Assembly (NCBI GenBank): GCA_938038785.1
Contig: CALHTB010000055.1
Location: 1-36,614 of the forward strand
Source: an uncultured Acidimicrobiales bacterium
GTDB lineage: Bacteria; Actinomycetota; Acidimicrobiia; Acidimicrobiales; SHLQ01
Direction of reading: 5' to 3'
Length of the DNA: 36,614 bases
The notes beneath the pieces were generated by a model. The model made no database searches, was not told the DNA's origin, and saw nothing but the letters and a program-made list of their open reading frames with translations. The translations under genes and the position numbers were made by a program. This document shows positions 8,354-16,389 of this stretch, piece after piece (within the stretch, counting starts at the first letter, position 1; each line of letters opens with the position of its first letter).

Positions 8354-9346
8354 ATGGCTACAGCTGACCAAGAACCTCGAATTGCCGTCTTTCTCGACTA
8401 CGAGAACCTTGCGATCGGGGCCAAGGACAACCTTGGGTCGGCGTTTAACTTTGGCCCGGTCGCAGACGCGCTGGCCGAGCGCGGCCGCGTTATCCATCGC
8501 AAGGCGTACGCCGACTGGTCGTACTTCGATAGCGACCGGCGCATGCTCACTCGCCATCAGGTTGAGCTGGTCGACATCCCGCAGAAGATGGGCGGGAGCC
8601 GCAAGAACGCGGCGGACATCAAGATGGCGATCGATGCCATCGAGCTTGCCCTCGACCGCGACTACATCACCACCTTTGTGATCTGCACCGGCGATAGCGA
8701 CCTCAGCCCCCTGGTACAAAAACTTCGCGAGCTCGACAGGCAGGTCATCGGCGTCGGGGTGCGCCAGAGCACATCGAAGCTGCTGCCCCCTGCATGCGAC
8801 GAGTTCATGTTCTACGACAACCTCGTATCCGACGATGAGCCGAAGAAGAAGAGCAAGTCAAAAGCCGATGACGACGGGCCAACAGCCAAGACAGACATCG
8901 GCATTGTCACCAGCACGCTTGCGGGCTTGAGCTCGTCAACAGGCACCGTGCGTAGTTCGAGCCTGAAGCGAGCGCTACTTCGCAAAGACCCCACCTTCTC
9001 CGAAGCCGAGCTCGGTTATCGAAACTTCGGGGCGCTACTGGCCGACCTTGCTGGCAAGGGCCAGATCGAGCTCACCGGAAGCGGCGACCCCGAGGTTGCA
9101 CTCAGCGGAGCGAGCGGAGCAGAAGTCGACGAGGCGCTGACACGTCTTGTACGCGAGGAAGGCCCAATCCCGCTCACCGGGCTCAAGACTGCACTTCGCA
9201 AACGCGACAAGGACTTCAACGAAAAGACACTCGGCTATCGCAACTTCAACAGCTTCGTCACCGCAGCCGAAGCCCGAGGCGTCATCAAGATCACCGGCAA
9301 GTCAGACGGCCGAATGGTCGCATCTCCAACAAAGCGACGCAGGTAA
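8354..9346 (+). CDS. NYN-domain (LabA/DUF88) nuclease with two C-terminal LOTUS/OST-HTH domains
   Basis: The 330-residue protein begins with a PIN-like NYN domain: IAVFLDYENL (Asp15, Glu17, Asn18), NAADIKMAIDA (Asp88) and CTGDSDLSPLV (Asp114, Asp116) supply the acidic metal-binding set. A charged linker (residues 161-180, KKKSKSKADDD) leads to two repeats of an OST-HTH/LOTUS domain at about 182-242 and 255-323, each containing the pattern ALRKxDxxFxExxLGYRNF. LOTUS domains bind RNA, often structured or G-rich, so a role in RNA cleavage or surveillance is likely. A ribosome binding site GGAAGG at 8341-8346 supports ATG 8354 over the TTG at 8348. The target RNA is unknown. Confidence 0.85.
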   Translation: MATADQEPRIAVFLDYENLAIGAKDNLGSAFNFGPVADALAERGRVIHRKAYADWSYFDSDRRMLTRHQVELVDIPQKMGGSRKNAADIKMAIDAIELALDRDYITTFVICTGDSDLSPLVQKLRELDRQVIGVGVRQSTSKLLPPACDEFMFYDNLVSDDEPKKKSKSKADDDGPTAKTDIGIVTSTLAGLSSSTGTVRSSSLKRALLRKDPTFSEAELGYRNFGALLADLAGKGQIELTGSGDPEVALSGASGAEVDEALTRLVREEGPIPLTGLKTALRKRDKDFNEKTLGYRNFNSFVTAAEARGVIKITGKSDGRMVASPTKRRR

Positions 9347-9480
9347 GCCGAGGCCGCAGCCACCGCGTGATCGCCCGAGACGGCGGCTGCGTCCGCTGTC
9401 GAGAAATCCAAGACCCGACAAGGCACAATCAGGATCGTCAACCACACCGTCGATCACCTCGACGACCCCGGACGGTCGGA
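9347..9480 (+). pseudogene. Possible HNH-nuclease remnant in two frames
   Basis: In the gap after the NYN gene, one frame reads RSHRVIARDGGCVRCRE (9355-9402), typical of the CxxC start of an HNH domain. The next frame reads IVNHTVDHLDDPG (9434-9472), typical of the His-rich part. The pieces are offset by one frame and no start is obvious. This is a short, weak signal that could be chance in GC-rich DNA. Confidence 0.25.
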
Positions 9481-9483
9481 GGG

Positions 9484-10509
9484 TTAGCCCATCAGGTCAT
9501 TCGCGATGAAGTGAAGTAGTTCAACCGGACCGCTGACCATGATCGTGTTGACGACCGATTCGTCCCACATGGCCAGCTCGTCCTTGATCTTGCCGGGAGG
9601 CCCGATGAGCGAGATGGCCTCACACATCGACGTCGGCACCGCAGCGATGGCCTCGGTCTTGTTGCCGGCGAGGTAGAGCTCCTGGATCGTTTCGCATTCG
9701 GCCTCGTAGCCCATGCGTTCGAACACGTCGTAGTGGAAGTTTTGGCCCTTGGCCCCCATACCGCCGATGTACAACGCCAGCATCGGGCGGATCTTGTCGG
9801 CGCAAGCTTCGACGTCGGCACCGGGAATCAACGTGACCGTGGCGGCCACCTCGAAGTCATCCCAGTTGTTGCGGCCGCCGGCGTCCATGCCCGACTGCAA
9901 AGCGTCTTTATAGAACTGGTTGTCCTTGGGTGCAAAGAACAGCGGCAGCCAGCCATCACAAATCTCAGCCGACAAGGCGACGTTCTTTGGCCCCTCAGCA
10001 GCGAGGTAGACGGGAATGTCGGTTCGAATTGGATGGATGGTGGACTTCAGCGGCTTGCCAAGGCCCGTACCACCTTCGATTGGCAGCTGATATTGCTTGC
10101 CCGAGAACTCGACCGGTGCTTCCCGGGCGAAGATCCGCCGCATGATCTCGACGTACTCACGAGTTCGCGCGAGCGGGCGCGGGTAGGGCTGGCCGTACCA
10201 CCCCTCGACAACCTGCGGGCCCGACGCCCCAATGCCGCAGATGAACCTGCCGCCGCTGAGATGATCCAACGTCATCGCGGCCATCGCCGTCGCCGCTGGT
10301 GTGCGCGCCGACATCTGCATGATTGCGGTTCCGAGCTTGAGGTTCTCGGTGTGCGCACCCCACCACGCAAGCGGCGTCAACGCATCAGACCCGTACGCCT
10401 CGGCCGTCCACACATGCTCAAAGCCAAGCTTGTCGGCTTCCCGAATTGCATCGAGGGCACCTTCGGGCGGACCCGAGCTCCAGTACCCAGCCTGATATCC
10501 GAATCGCAT
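9484..10509 (-). CDS. LLM-class F420-dependent oxidoreductase (Rv3520c-like)
   Basis: The 341-residue protein is a luciferase-like monooxygenase-fold (TIM barrel) enzyme. It starts MRFGYQAGYW and has EADKLGFEHVWTAEAYGSDA, a strand KLGTAIMQMSARTPAATAMAAMTLD and the SGGRFICGIGASGPQVVEGWYG signature. These match the actinobacterial F420-dependent Rv3520c-like subgroup, in which reduced F420 serves as hydride donor. The substrate is unknown. ATG 10509 is preferred over upstream codons because the barrel begins there and a GGGGG run precedes it. It is divergent from the crotonase-fold gene with 83 nt between them, so the two may be co-regulated. Confidence 0.85.
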   Translation of the reverse strand: MRFGYQAGYWSSGPPEGALDAIREADKLGFEHVWTAEAYGSDALTPLAWWGAHTENLKLGTAIMQMSARTPAATAMAAMTLDHLSGGRFICGIGASGPQVVEGWYGQPYPRPLARTREYVEIMRRIFAREAPVEFSGKQYQLPIEGGTGLGKPLKSTIHPIRTDIPVYLAAEGPKNVALSAEICDGWLPLFFAPKDNQFYKDALQSGMDAGGRNNWDDFEVAATVTLIPGADVEACADKIRPMLALYIGGMGAKGQNFHYDVFERMGYEAECETIQELYLAGNKTEAIAAVPTSMCEAISLIGPPGKIKDELAMWDESVVNTIMVSGPVELLHFIANDLMG

Positions 10510-10581
10510 GTGTCCCCCGAAGTGTTGTCCTCGGCCCAGGCTATGGGCCGTTCGAGAGTGCAGCCAGATCGGAACGTCCAA

Positions 10582-10587
10582 TAGGGT
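10582..10587 (+). promoter_or_regulatory. -10 box TAGGGT, leaderless start at 10593
   Basis: TAGGGT ends 5 nt before ATG 10593. No ribosome binding site is present, consistent with a leaderless mRNA, and this fixes the start of the crotonase gene downstream of the longer open frame. Confidence 0.5.
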
Positions 10588-10592
10588 TAGGC

Positions 10593-11375
10593 ATGGCATC
10601 CAAAGACTTCACCGGGTTTCGAGTCGAGGCCGACGGCACCCACGGCTCGTTGGTGTTCAACCAGGGCGACAAGCTCAACCCGCTGTCCACCCAAACACTG
10701 CTCGACATGGAAATCGCAGCCCGCTGGTTCGATTCTCATCCCGAGCTGCGAGTCGTGGTGGTACGAGGCGAGGGCCGGGCATTTTGTGCCGGCGCCGACC
10801 TTTCGAGCTTCGGGCCCGACGGCATGGCCGACTATCCACCCCACGTCGCTGGAGATGCGGGCCGCCGGATGGCCGATGCGCTCGAGGCCATGCGAGCCAT
10901 CGCCATCGCACAAATTCACGGGCATTGCGTTGGTGGCGGGCTTGTGGTGGCCGCTGCATGTGACTTGCGGATCGCAGCCGACGCCACCATGTTCTCCATT
11001 CCCGAGGTTGACATCGGAATCCCGTTGGCCTGGGGCGGGATCAACCGTCTGGTACGTGAGATCGGGCCAGCGCTTACCAAAGAACTCGTCATCACCTGCC
11101 GCCCGTTCGACGCGGCAGAAGCCCTCGCCAGCGGCTTTCTCAATCGAGTGGTGCCGGAGGGCGAGCTCGAACAAGCAGTAACCGAGCTCGCCAACGAGGT
11201 TGCCTCGAAGCCCATGTTCGCAACACAAGCCACGAAGTCCGCCGTGAACGAGGTGACGTCAAAGATGGTTGGCACCGCAGGCGCGTGGCGCGATGCTGAA
11301 GCGTTGATGGCCGGGCTCCACGACCCGGAGGGTCAAGCGGCGGCCCAGGCCTATCTACAACGCCGTGGCCGCTAA
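10593..11375 (+). CDS. Enoyl-CoA hydratase/isomerase (crotonase) family protein
   Basis: The 260-residue protein has the crotonase oxyanion-hole segments GRAFCAGADLSSF (61-73) and IHGHCVGGGLVVAAACDLRIA (in 108-128), and IPEVDIGIPLAWGGINRL around 136-152. The second catalytic glutamate (Glu138) is present. The first position, Glu in typical hydratases (GGGxE), is Val118 here, which argues against ordinary enoyl-CoA hydration and for an isomerase or other CoA chemistry. The frame is open upstream to 10446, but the leaderless promoter and homology support ATG 10593. It meets the convergent serine hydrolase gene with no gap. Confidence 0.85.
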   Translation: MASKDFTGFRVEADGTHGSLVFNQGDKLNPLSTQTLLDMEIAARWFDSHPELRVVVVRGEGRAFCAGADLSSFGPDGMADYPPHVAGDAGRRMADALEAMRAIAIAQIHGHCVGGGLVVAAACDLRIAADATMFSIPEVDIGIPLAWGGINRLVREIGPALTKELVITCRPFDAAEALASGFLNRVVPEGELEQAVTELANEVASKPMFATQATKSAVNEVTSKMVGTAGAWRDAEALMAGLHDPEGQAAAQAYLQRRGR

Positions 11376-12437
11376 CTATTGATAGAGCGCGGCGACTAGC
11401 TCGTGCCACAGCGAGATCGTGAAATCGTGCTGCACCTGCATATGTAGGCACACGACGAGTTCGTTGGGCTGGTCGATAAGGAACTGGGTTCCGGCATAAC
11501 CGCCCCAGCTGAAGACACCCTGCGGCCATGGGCTCGCACCTACTCGGGTGACAAGACCACCAAAACCAAACCCGATTCCTGGGTCTGGGCCGTCGAGCTG
11601 CGGTGGCAACTGGTCGGACAAGATCGCATCGACCGACTCCGGGGTGACGATTCCATCGCCCCCACGCAATAGCGCCTCGCAAAGACGGGTGAAGTCCTCA
11701 AGGGTCGAGAGCAATCCTCCCCCGCCCGACAGCATTCGGCGCGGGTTCATGAAGTCCGATCGCGCACCTGCCTTGTCGGCGAGCACAACCTGCGGGTCAC
11801 TGCCTGGCTGATGGTTCCAACATGTGCCGAGCAAAGCAACAAGGTCACCGGCCCGAAACGAGGTTCGACCCATCCCGAGGGGTTCGAAGATCCGGGCTGC
11901 TGCGAGCTCGTCGAGGGACCGACCTGCGGCAACCTCGATCACTCGGCCGAGCATGTCGTGGGCAATGCTGTATCGCCACTGCGCCCCGGGGGAGAAACAC
12001 GGCGCCTGCGCCGCGACCTTCGTGCTGAACGTTTCGAGTGACATTTCACCCTCGTGGTTGATGCCCACAGCAACGTACGAGGCCTCGACCGAACCAGACG
12101 TTGCAGAGGCATCGCCGTAGGTCAATCCAGCGGTGTGGGTGAGCAACTGGAACACCGTCGGTGAATTGTCGACGTTCGACCACTCAGGAAGCAGCTCAGC
12201 GAGCGAGGTACCGAGGTCGAGCAGTCCCTCTTCGACGAGCTGCATCACGACCACGCTGGTGACGACTTTGGCCGAGGAGTAGTAGCGCCCAACCGAGTCA
12301 GCCGTTAGCGGCGTGCCAGCCTCGTCGGCCACACCGGCAACGACCTCAAAGCGCTGTCCTGCACGGACAACACGCAGGCCAACGCCGGGCAGCCCATCGC
12401 GAACCGCGTTCGAAACAACCTCGGCTAGTGCTTCCAT
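11376..12437 (-). CDS. Beta-lactamase-fold serine hydrolase (class C / EstB-like)
   Basis: The 353-residue protein has the serine beta-lactamase/DD-peptidase fold. The nucleophile motif is YSSAKVV (S-x-x-K, Ser54 and Lys57), followed by LLTHTAGLTYG near residue 100 and the tyrosine motif WRYSIAHDMLG (Tyr156). A WGG segment (FSWGGYAGTQF) stands in place of the KTG/HxG motif. There is no signal peptide, so it is probably cytoplasmic and more likely an esterase than a resistance lactamase. A -10 box (TATCGT) 7 nt upstream supports ATG 12437. The substrate is unknown. Confidence 0.85.
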   Translation of the reverse strand: MEALAEVVSNAVRDGLPGVGLRVVRAGQRFEVVAGVADEAGTPLTADSVGRYYSSAKVVTSVVVMQLVEEGLLDLGTSLAELLPEWSNVDNSPTVFQLLTHTAGLTYGDASATSGSVEASYVAVGINHEGEMSLETFSTKVAAQAPCFSPGAQWRYSIAHDMLGRVIEVAAGRSLDELAAARIFEPLGMGRTSFRAGDLVALLGTCWNHQPGSDPQVVLADKAGARSDFMNPRRMLSGGGGLLSTLEDFTRLCEALLRGGDGIVTPESVDAILSDQLPPQLDGPDPGIGFGFGGLVTRVGASPWPQGVFSWGGYAGTQFLIDQPNELVVCLHMQVQHDFTISLWHELVAALYQ

Positions 12438-12444
12438 CGCAATA

Positions 12445-12450
12445 ACGATA
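12445..12450 (-). promoter_or_regulatory. -10 box TATCGT, leaderless start at 12437
   Basis: On the minus strand TATCGT ends 7 nt before the ATG of the serine hydrolase. This suggests the gene has its own promoter even though the upstream gpgS-type gene ends only 26 nt away. Confidence 0.4.
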
Positions 12451-12463
12451 CGAGCAGTGGCTC

Positions 12464-13693
12464 TCAGGCCTGACGAGGAACGGCGTTGTCGGCTTCTACT
12501 GCCTCTTTGATTCGGTCGAAGACGTTTGGCATGGCGCTCATCACCCGAGCCCAGCTAGCAATAAACGGCGTTTCCATCGGGTTGTTGAGGAACTGATCGC
12601 CGGCGTCCATGATCGACTGAGCGAACAGCTCGACCATCGTCTCTTCTTCGTGGCGGTAACTCTCGAAACCGTTAATGACCGAGTCGTTGTGATAACGGTC
12701 GACGTGATCGAGAGCCGTGCGGTAGTAGCTGGCTTTGATCGTGCGGAACGTCTCGGGGGTGAGGATCTCGCCGTCGATGGCGAGCTTGCGGAACAAGGCC
12801 TTCGCGATGTCGATCGACATCTTGTGGAGCCCGGTGTTCTTGTCCTCGTGTGACACCTTCTGGTGTTTGTGGTCGTAAGCCCCGGCAATGTCGACCTGGC
12901 AGATTCGCTGCGGCGTATAACGGCGATACAGCTCGCTGAGCACCCCGATCTCGAGACCCCAGTCGCTGGGGAAGCGCATGTTACGCACCACGTTTGTGTG
13001 CATTGCGAACTCACCCGCAAGCGGATAGCGAAAGCTCTGCAAAAACTCGAGGTACTCGTCGCTTTGATCGAGCGTCGTTCGAAGGGCCTGCAGCAACGGC
13101 GCCACCATCAACCTGGTAACACGACCATTCAGCTTCTCGCCGTCGGACCTGAAGTAATAGCCCTTCGAGAACGCGTAGCCAAACGTGGGGTGAGCAACCG
13201 GATACAGCAGCCGAGCCAACATCTCGCGCTTGTAGGTGAGCACGTCAGCGTCATGAAGCGCCACCGCCTGAGCTCGGCCCGAGGCCAGGTAATACCCCAT
13301 GCAGTACCAGACGTTGCGGCCCTTGCCCGGCTGGTTCGGGGCAATGCCAAGCGCATCAAATTCCTCGTCGAGCTCTCGCATGCGCGGCCCGTCGTTCCAC
13401 AACAGCCGATGCCGCTGCGGAAGGCGGCTGAAGAATTCCTTCGCGTGGTTGAATTGGTCTTCGTCGGCACGATCGATGCCGATGATGACCTCGCTGAGGT
13501 ACGGAACCTCCGAGAGTTCATCAACGATGTTCGCCAGCGCCTCGCCCTTTAGCTCGCTGTACAACGCCGGGATAACCAGCGCCATCGGTCGGGTCTGAGA
13601 CCAGTTGACCAGGTCGGCCTCCAGGCTCTCGACGGGACGCGCCGACAGCTTGTGGAGCGTCGTGATCGGCCCAAATTGGTGATAGTCACCCAT
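12464..13693 (-). CDS. gpgS: Glucosyl-3-phosphoglycerate synthase-like glycosyltransferase (GT81)
   Basis: The 409-residue protein is a GT-A fold transferase of the GpgS/MpgS group. Landmarks are MALVIPALYSELKGEALANI (37-56), WNDGPRMREL, PGKGRNVWYCMGYYLA with the acceptor-loop GKG, the metal site HDADV (147-151), AFSKGYYFR, YPLAGEFAM, DWGLEIGVL and ICQVDIAGAYDHKHQ. These are well conserved in bacterial glucosyl-3-phosphoglycerate synthases, which join NDP-glucose and 3-phosphoglycerate in glucosylglycerate synthesis. It lies 3 nt after the stop of a D-2-hydroxyacid dehydrogenase gene, so the two should be co-transcribed. No phosphatase gene (gpgP) is nearby. Donor specificity is not visible in the sequence. 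Confidence 0.82.
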   Translation of the reverse strand: MGDYHQFGPITTLHKLSARPVESLEADLVNWSQTRPMALVIPALYSELKGEALANIVDELSEVPYLSEVIIGIDRADEDQFNHAKEFFSRLPQRHRLLWNDGPRMRELDEEFDALGIAPNQPGKGRNVWYCMGYYLASGRAQAVALHDADVLTYKREMLARLLYPVAHPTFGYAFSKGYYFRSDGEKLNGRVTRLMVAPLLQALRTTLDQSDEYLEFLQSFRYPLAGEFAMHTNVVRNMRFPSDWGLEIGVLSELYRRYTPQRICQVDIAGAYDHKHQKVSHEDKNTGLHKMSIDIAKALFRKLAIDGEILTPETFRTIKASYYRTALDHVDRYHNDSVINGFESYRHEEETMVELFAQSIMDAGDQFLNNPMETPFIASWARVMSAMPNVFDRIKEAVEADNAVPRQA

Positions 13694-13696
13694 GTG

Positions 13697-14620
13697 TTAG
13701 TAACCCGCTTCCACGTTGACGAGCCCGATGAGTTCTTCCTCGGCGATCCAAAGCTCGACGTTTTGCTTCACTCGTTCGGCAATGAGAGGCAGGCCCATCT
13801 CTGGGGTGTTGCCGACGTGGGGTGTGATGATGCAGTTTTCGAGCTCCCACAGTGGGTGCCCGTCTGGCAATGGCTCGGGGTCGGTGACATCGAGCGCAGC
13901 CCCCGCAATCGTTCCTCCGGTCAGTGCATCGACCAGGTCATCGGTAACGACCAACCCGCCACGGGCAACGTTGACGAGCCAGGCGTCATCGTTCATGGCG
14001 TGTAAGAAGTCGGCGTTGACGAGACCGCGGGTTTCGTCGGTGAGCGCGGCGGCCAGCACGACGACGTCGGCGGTTGCCACGGCCCCGGCGACACCCTCCA
14101 TCGAGACGGTTCGGTCCGCTCCATCGAGCGAACCGGGCGACCTACGCACAACCGTGATCGAGGTGTTCCAAGGTTCGAGCAACCTGATGAGCGACTCGGT
14201 GATACCACCGGCGCCGATGACGGTGACGTTCGCGCCCAGCAGGTTTCTGCCCTGCTGCTTTGGCCACGACGTCGCCGGAATCGACGTGTGCAAGTGGCGA
14301 AACCCCGCCAGGGTGAGCGCAATGATGTGCTCGGCGACGGGCTCGGCGTAGACGCCTTTGCCGCAGGTCCAGATTTTCGATGGGTCGAGCTGGTCGGCGA
14401 AGTTCTCGATACCGGCGTAGGGCAACTGGATCCACTCGAGCTGCGGGGCAGCCTCGACCACACCGGGGAACTCGGCTGCCGCCGCGGGGTCAGCCCACAT
14501 CAGGCCGACGGCTTCGGCGATTGGCGCCGGCTCGCCACCTGCATCGATCACCGCCTGCATCATGGCGTCAAACATCTCCGGCCGTGAGGTAGGGGCCACC
14601 GCGATCCGACGTCTGTTCAT
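13697..14620 (-). CDS. D-isomer-specific 2-hydroxyacid dehydrogenase family protein
   Basis: The 307-residue protein has the two-domain 2-hydroxyacid dehydrogenase layout. The NAD(P)-binding loop is VIGAGGITESL (134-144), with Thr in place of the last Gly of GxGxxG. The catalytic residues are Arg220 (VNVARGG), Glu249 (DVTDPEPLP) and His268 (ITPHVGN). It should reduce or oxidise a short 2-hydroxyacid such as glycerate, hydroxypyruvate or glyoxylate. Its near-overlap with the GpgS-type gene suggests a link to glycerate or 3-phosphoglycerate supply, which is inference. A TACGAT box 6 nt upstream marks a leaderless start. Confidence 0.85.
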   Translation of the reverse strand: MNRRRIAVAPTSRPEMFDAMMQAVIDAGGEPAPIAEAVGLMWADPAAAAEFPGVVEAAPQLEWIQLPYAGIENFADQLDPSKIWTCGKGVYAEPVAEHIIALTLAGFRHLHTSIPATSWPKQQGRNLLGANVTVIGAGGITESLIRLLEPWNTSITVVRRSPGSLDGADRTVSMEGVAGAVATADVVVLAAALTDETRGLVNADFLHAMNDDAWLVNVARGGLVVTDDLVDALTGGTIAGAALDVTDPEPLPDGHPLWELENCIITPHVGNTPEMGLPLIAERVKQNVELWIAEEELIGLVNVEAGY

Positions 14621-14626
14621 TGCGTC

Positions 14627-14632
14627 ATCGTA
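14627..14632 (-). promoter_or_regulatory. -10 box TACGAT for the dehydrogenase-gpgS operon
   Basis: TACGAT on the minus strand ends 6 nt before the ATG at 14620, with no ribosome binding site. It probably drives a leaderless transcript covering the dehydrogenase and the glycosyltransferase. Confidence 0.5.
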
Positions 14633-14634
14633 GG

Positions 14635-15450
14635 TCAGGCCTCGATCTCTACCTGCGCCGGTGCTGACATGTTGTTGTGGAAGTCGACCGCCGTGACTAC
14701 GTAGCGGTTCAGCCCATCAATCGGGTCGTCGTCGAGGAACGACGTTTGGCCAACATCAGCACCGCCACCGAGGTACTCCAAGGTCCCATCCTCGCCGAGC
14801 AGCGACACGTTGTAGGCCGCGAATTCGACATCGTCAGACGACGGTTCCCACGTCAGCAGCACGCCGTCACCTGTCCGCTCGGCGGTGAGGTTGCCAACCG
14901 CTGTTGGCGGCGTGACGTCGTCAACCGTCAGGGCTTCGGTCCAGCGAGCCTCGGTGTTTCCTTCGTCGAGTTCGGCGACGATCAGGTAGGTGAGAAACGT
15001 TCCGGCCTCGACATCTCGGTCGATGTACCCGTACTCGCTTCCGTCGTAAATCTCCTCTGCGTTGCCAAAGTCACCAGTAGCGATGGCGTCGTAGTCGGCC
15101 TCGGCTGTTGGCAGGCGATAGAGCCGGTAGGTCTTGGCGCCATCGACGGGCGACCAGACGAGCTCGACCGAACCCGAGTCCATAGAGGTTCGGGCCAGCC
15201 AGTTTGTCGCTTCGATCTGCCCCTCATTGGCGGGTACACGGACGGCAGGCTCGTCGACAGTAACCACCGGTTCGTCGGCCGCTGCCGATGTCGTAGCCAC
15301 TTCAGGTTCTTCGCCCGATGGGACATCTTGGGCAGAGGCGGACTCAACAGCGGAACCACTCGGTGCGGCCGGTTCTTCGCTATCGCTGCCCGAACACGCC
15401 GCTGCAGTCAGAGCCACTACAAGCAACGCTGAGAAGAGCCGGCGCCTCAT
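14635..15450 (-). CDS. Fibronectin type III-like lipoprotein
   Basis: From ATG 15450 the 271-residue product starts MRRRLFSALLVVALTAAAC, a lipoprotein signal with Cys19 as the anchor. A Ser/Pro/Glu-rich linker follows. Two FN3-like modules are visible: SGSVELVWSPVDGAKTYRLY, and TPPTAVGNLTAERTGDGVLL leading to TWEPSSDDVEFAAYNV, each with the typical Trp and Tyr core positions. The ATG overlaps the stop of the upstream sucrase/ferredoxin-like gene (ATGA), indicating coupled translation. A surface-exposed adhesion or scaffold role is plausible; the ligand is unknown. The longer frame from 15480 would bury the signal peptide and is rejected. Confidence 0.75.
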   Translation of the reverse strand: MRRRLFSALLVVALTAAACSGSDSEEPAAPSGSAVESASAQDVPSGEEPEVATTSAAADEPVVTVDEPAVRVPANEGQIEATNWLARTSMDSGSVELVWSPVDGAKTYRLYRLPTAEADYDAIATGDFGNAEEIYDGSEYGYIDRDVEAGTFLTYLIVAELDEGNTEARWTEALTVDDVTPPTAVGNLTAERTGDGVLLTWEPSSDDVEFAAYNVSLLGEDGTLEYLGGGADVGQTSFLDDDPIDGLNRYVVTAVDFHNNMSAPAQVEIEA

Positions 15451-16352
15451 CGTCGGGTTGGACCCGACACTACCGTCCACTCGCGGCCCGGCTTGGCTGG
15501 CAGCCCGCCCGGAGCACTACAGGCAATCGTCGGGACTTCGCGACCAATGGTGACCAGCACGTCGTAGATGTCCTCGCCTGCAGAAACCGCAACAGGGTAC
15601 TGCCCGTCGTGGTCGGCGTCGCCAACAACGACCGACCGTTCGAGCAGGTCGGCGGCATAGCCAAGCTCGGCAAACACCGCCCGTTCGGCCACCTGCGCCG
15701 GGCCGGTCGGTGCGCCCCACCATCCCCGACATTGGCCAACGACCCACTGCATGTCGTCGCGGGCGACGAGTGCGTTGGTGGTCGCATCATCGAGGTATGC
15801 CCACATGCGTCCGTCGGGCAAGGTCATGGCGGTAGGAGCAAAGCGGTGGCCGCCCGTATGGCTCACCCGAAATACCTCGAGGTCGTGGTGTTCGTCGACC
15901 CATTGGGCATACGCCTCGCCGTCCTCACCGCAGCACACGTCGTGTGAGCCCTGGGTGCAGATGAGCATCGTGCGAATGCCATCGGCGTTCTGCAGGACGG
16001 TTGGGGCGTCGTCAGATAGCACCTCTTGCAACGCACCCACGGGGTCAGCGCACAACACCCGCTCAGACCGTGACGCGCCGCCCGTCGTTGGTCGAAAGGC
16101 GATGACCCGACGCGGCTCGTCGTTCATGGGCACAGCAGCTAGGAGGCGAATCTGTTCGGGCCACTCCTGGGCCGCTCGAACAAGTTCGACCAGCGACTCG
16201 TGCTTCCCAACCGGCTTGGGCCATGGCTCGTCGACTTCGACGAGCACCACAACGTCAGGAGCTAACGCGGTACCACCGGGATCGAGCTGAATCGACTGCG
16301 CGAAGTCGACACATCGCACCGATTCTGATTCGACAGGCAGGCTGATCGTCAT
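15447..16352 (-). CDS. Sucrase/ferredoxin-like family protein (thioredoxin-like [2Fe-2S])
   Basis: The 301-residue protein carries the signature of the sucrase/ferredoxin-like family. LICTQGSHDVCCG (Cys132, Cys140, Cys141) is followed by VFRVSHTGGHRFAPTAM with His165 and His169, then LPDGRMWAYL. This C-terminal domain resembles thioredoxin-like [2Fe-2S] ferredoxins, with the two Cys and two His as likely cluster ligands. It should be a cytoplasmic iron-sulfur redox protein; the family name does not imply sucrose cleavage. Its stop overlaps the start of the FN3 lipoprotein gene by 4 nt, an odd pairing of a redox protein with a surface protein. Confidence 0.8.
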   Translation of the reverse strand: MTISLPVESESVRCVDFAQSIQLDPGGTALAPDVVVLVEVDEPWPKPVGKHESLVELVRAAQEWPEQIRLLAAVPMNDEPRRVIAFRPTTGGASRSERVLCADPVGALQEVLSDDAPTVLQNADGIRTMLICTQGSHDVCCGEDGEAYAQWVDEHHDLEVFRVSHTGGHRFAPTAMTLPDGRMWAYLDDATTNALVARDDMQWVVGQCRGWWGAPTGPAQVAERAVFAELGYAADLLERSVVVGDADHDGQYPVAVSAGEDIYDVLVTIGREVPTIACSAPGGLPAKPGREWTVVSGPTRR

Positions 16353-16389
16353 ACCACTAGAGCCTAGAACGTTGGACTTAGCACCATGC

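Noticed and set aside
14635..15480. Longer start for the FN3 lipoprotein at 15480
   Set aside because: It would place ten extra residues before a complete lipoprotein signal; ATG 15450 with the ATGA overlap fits better.
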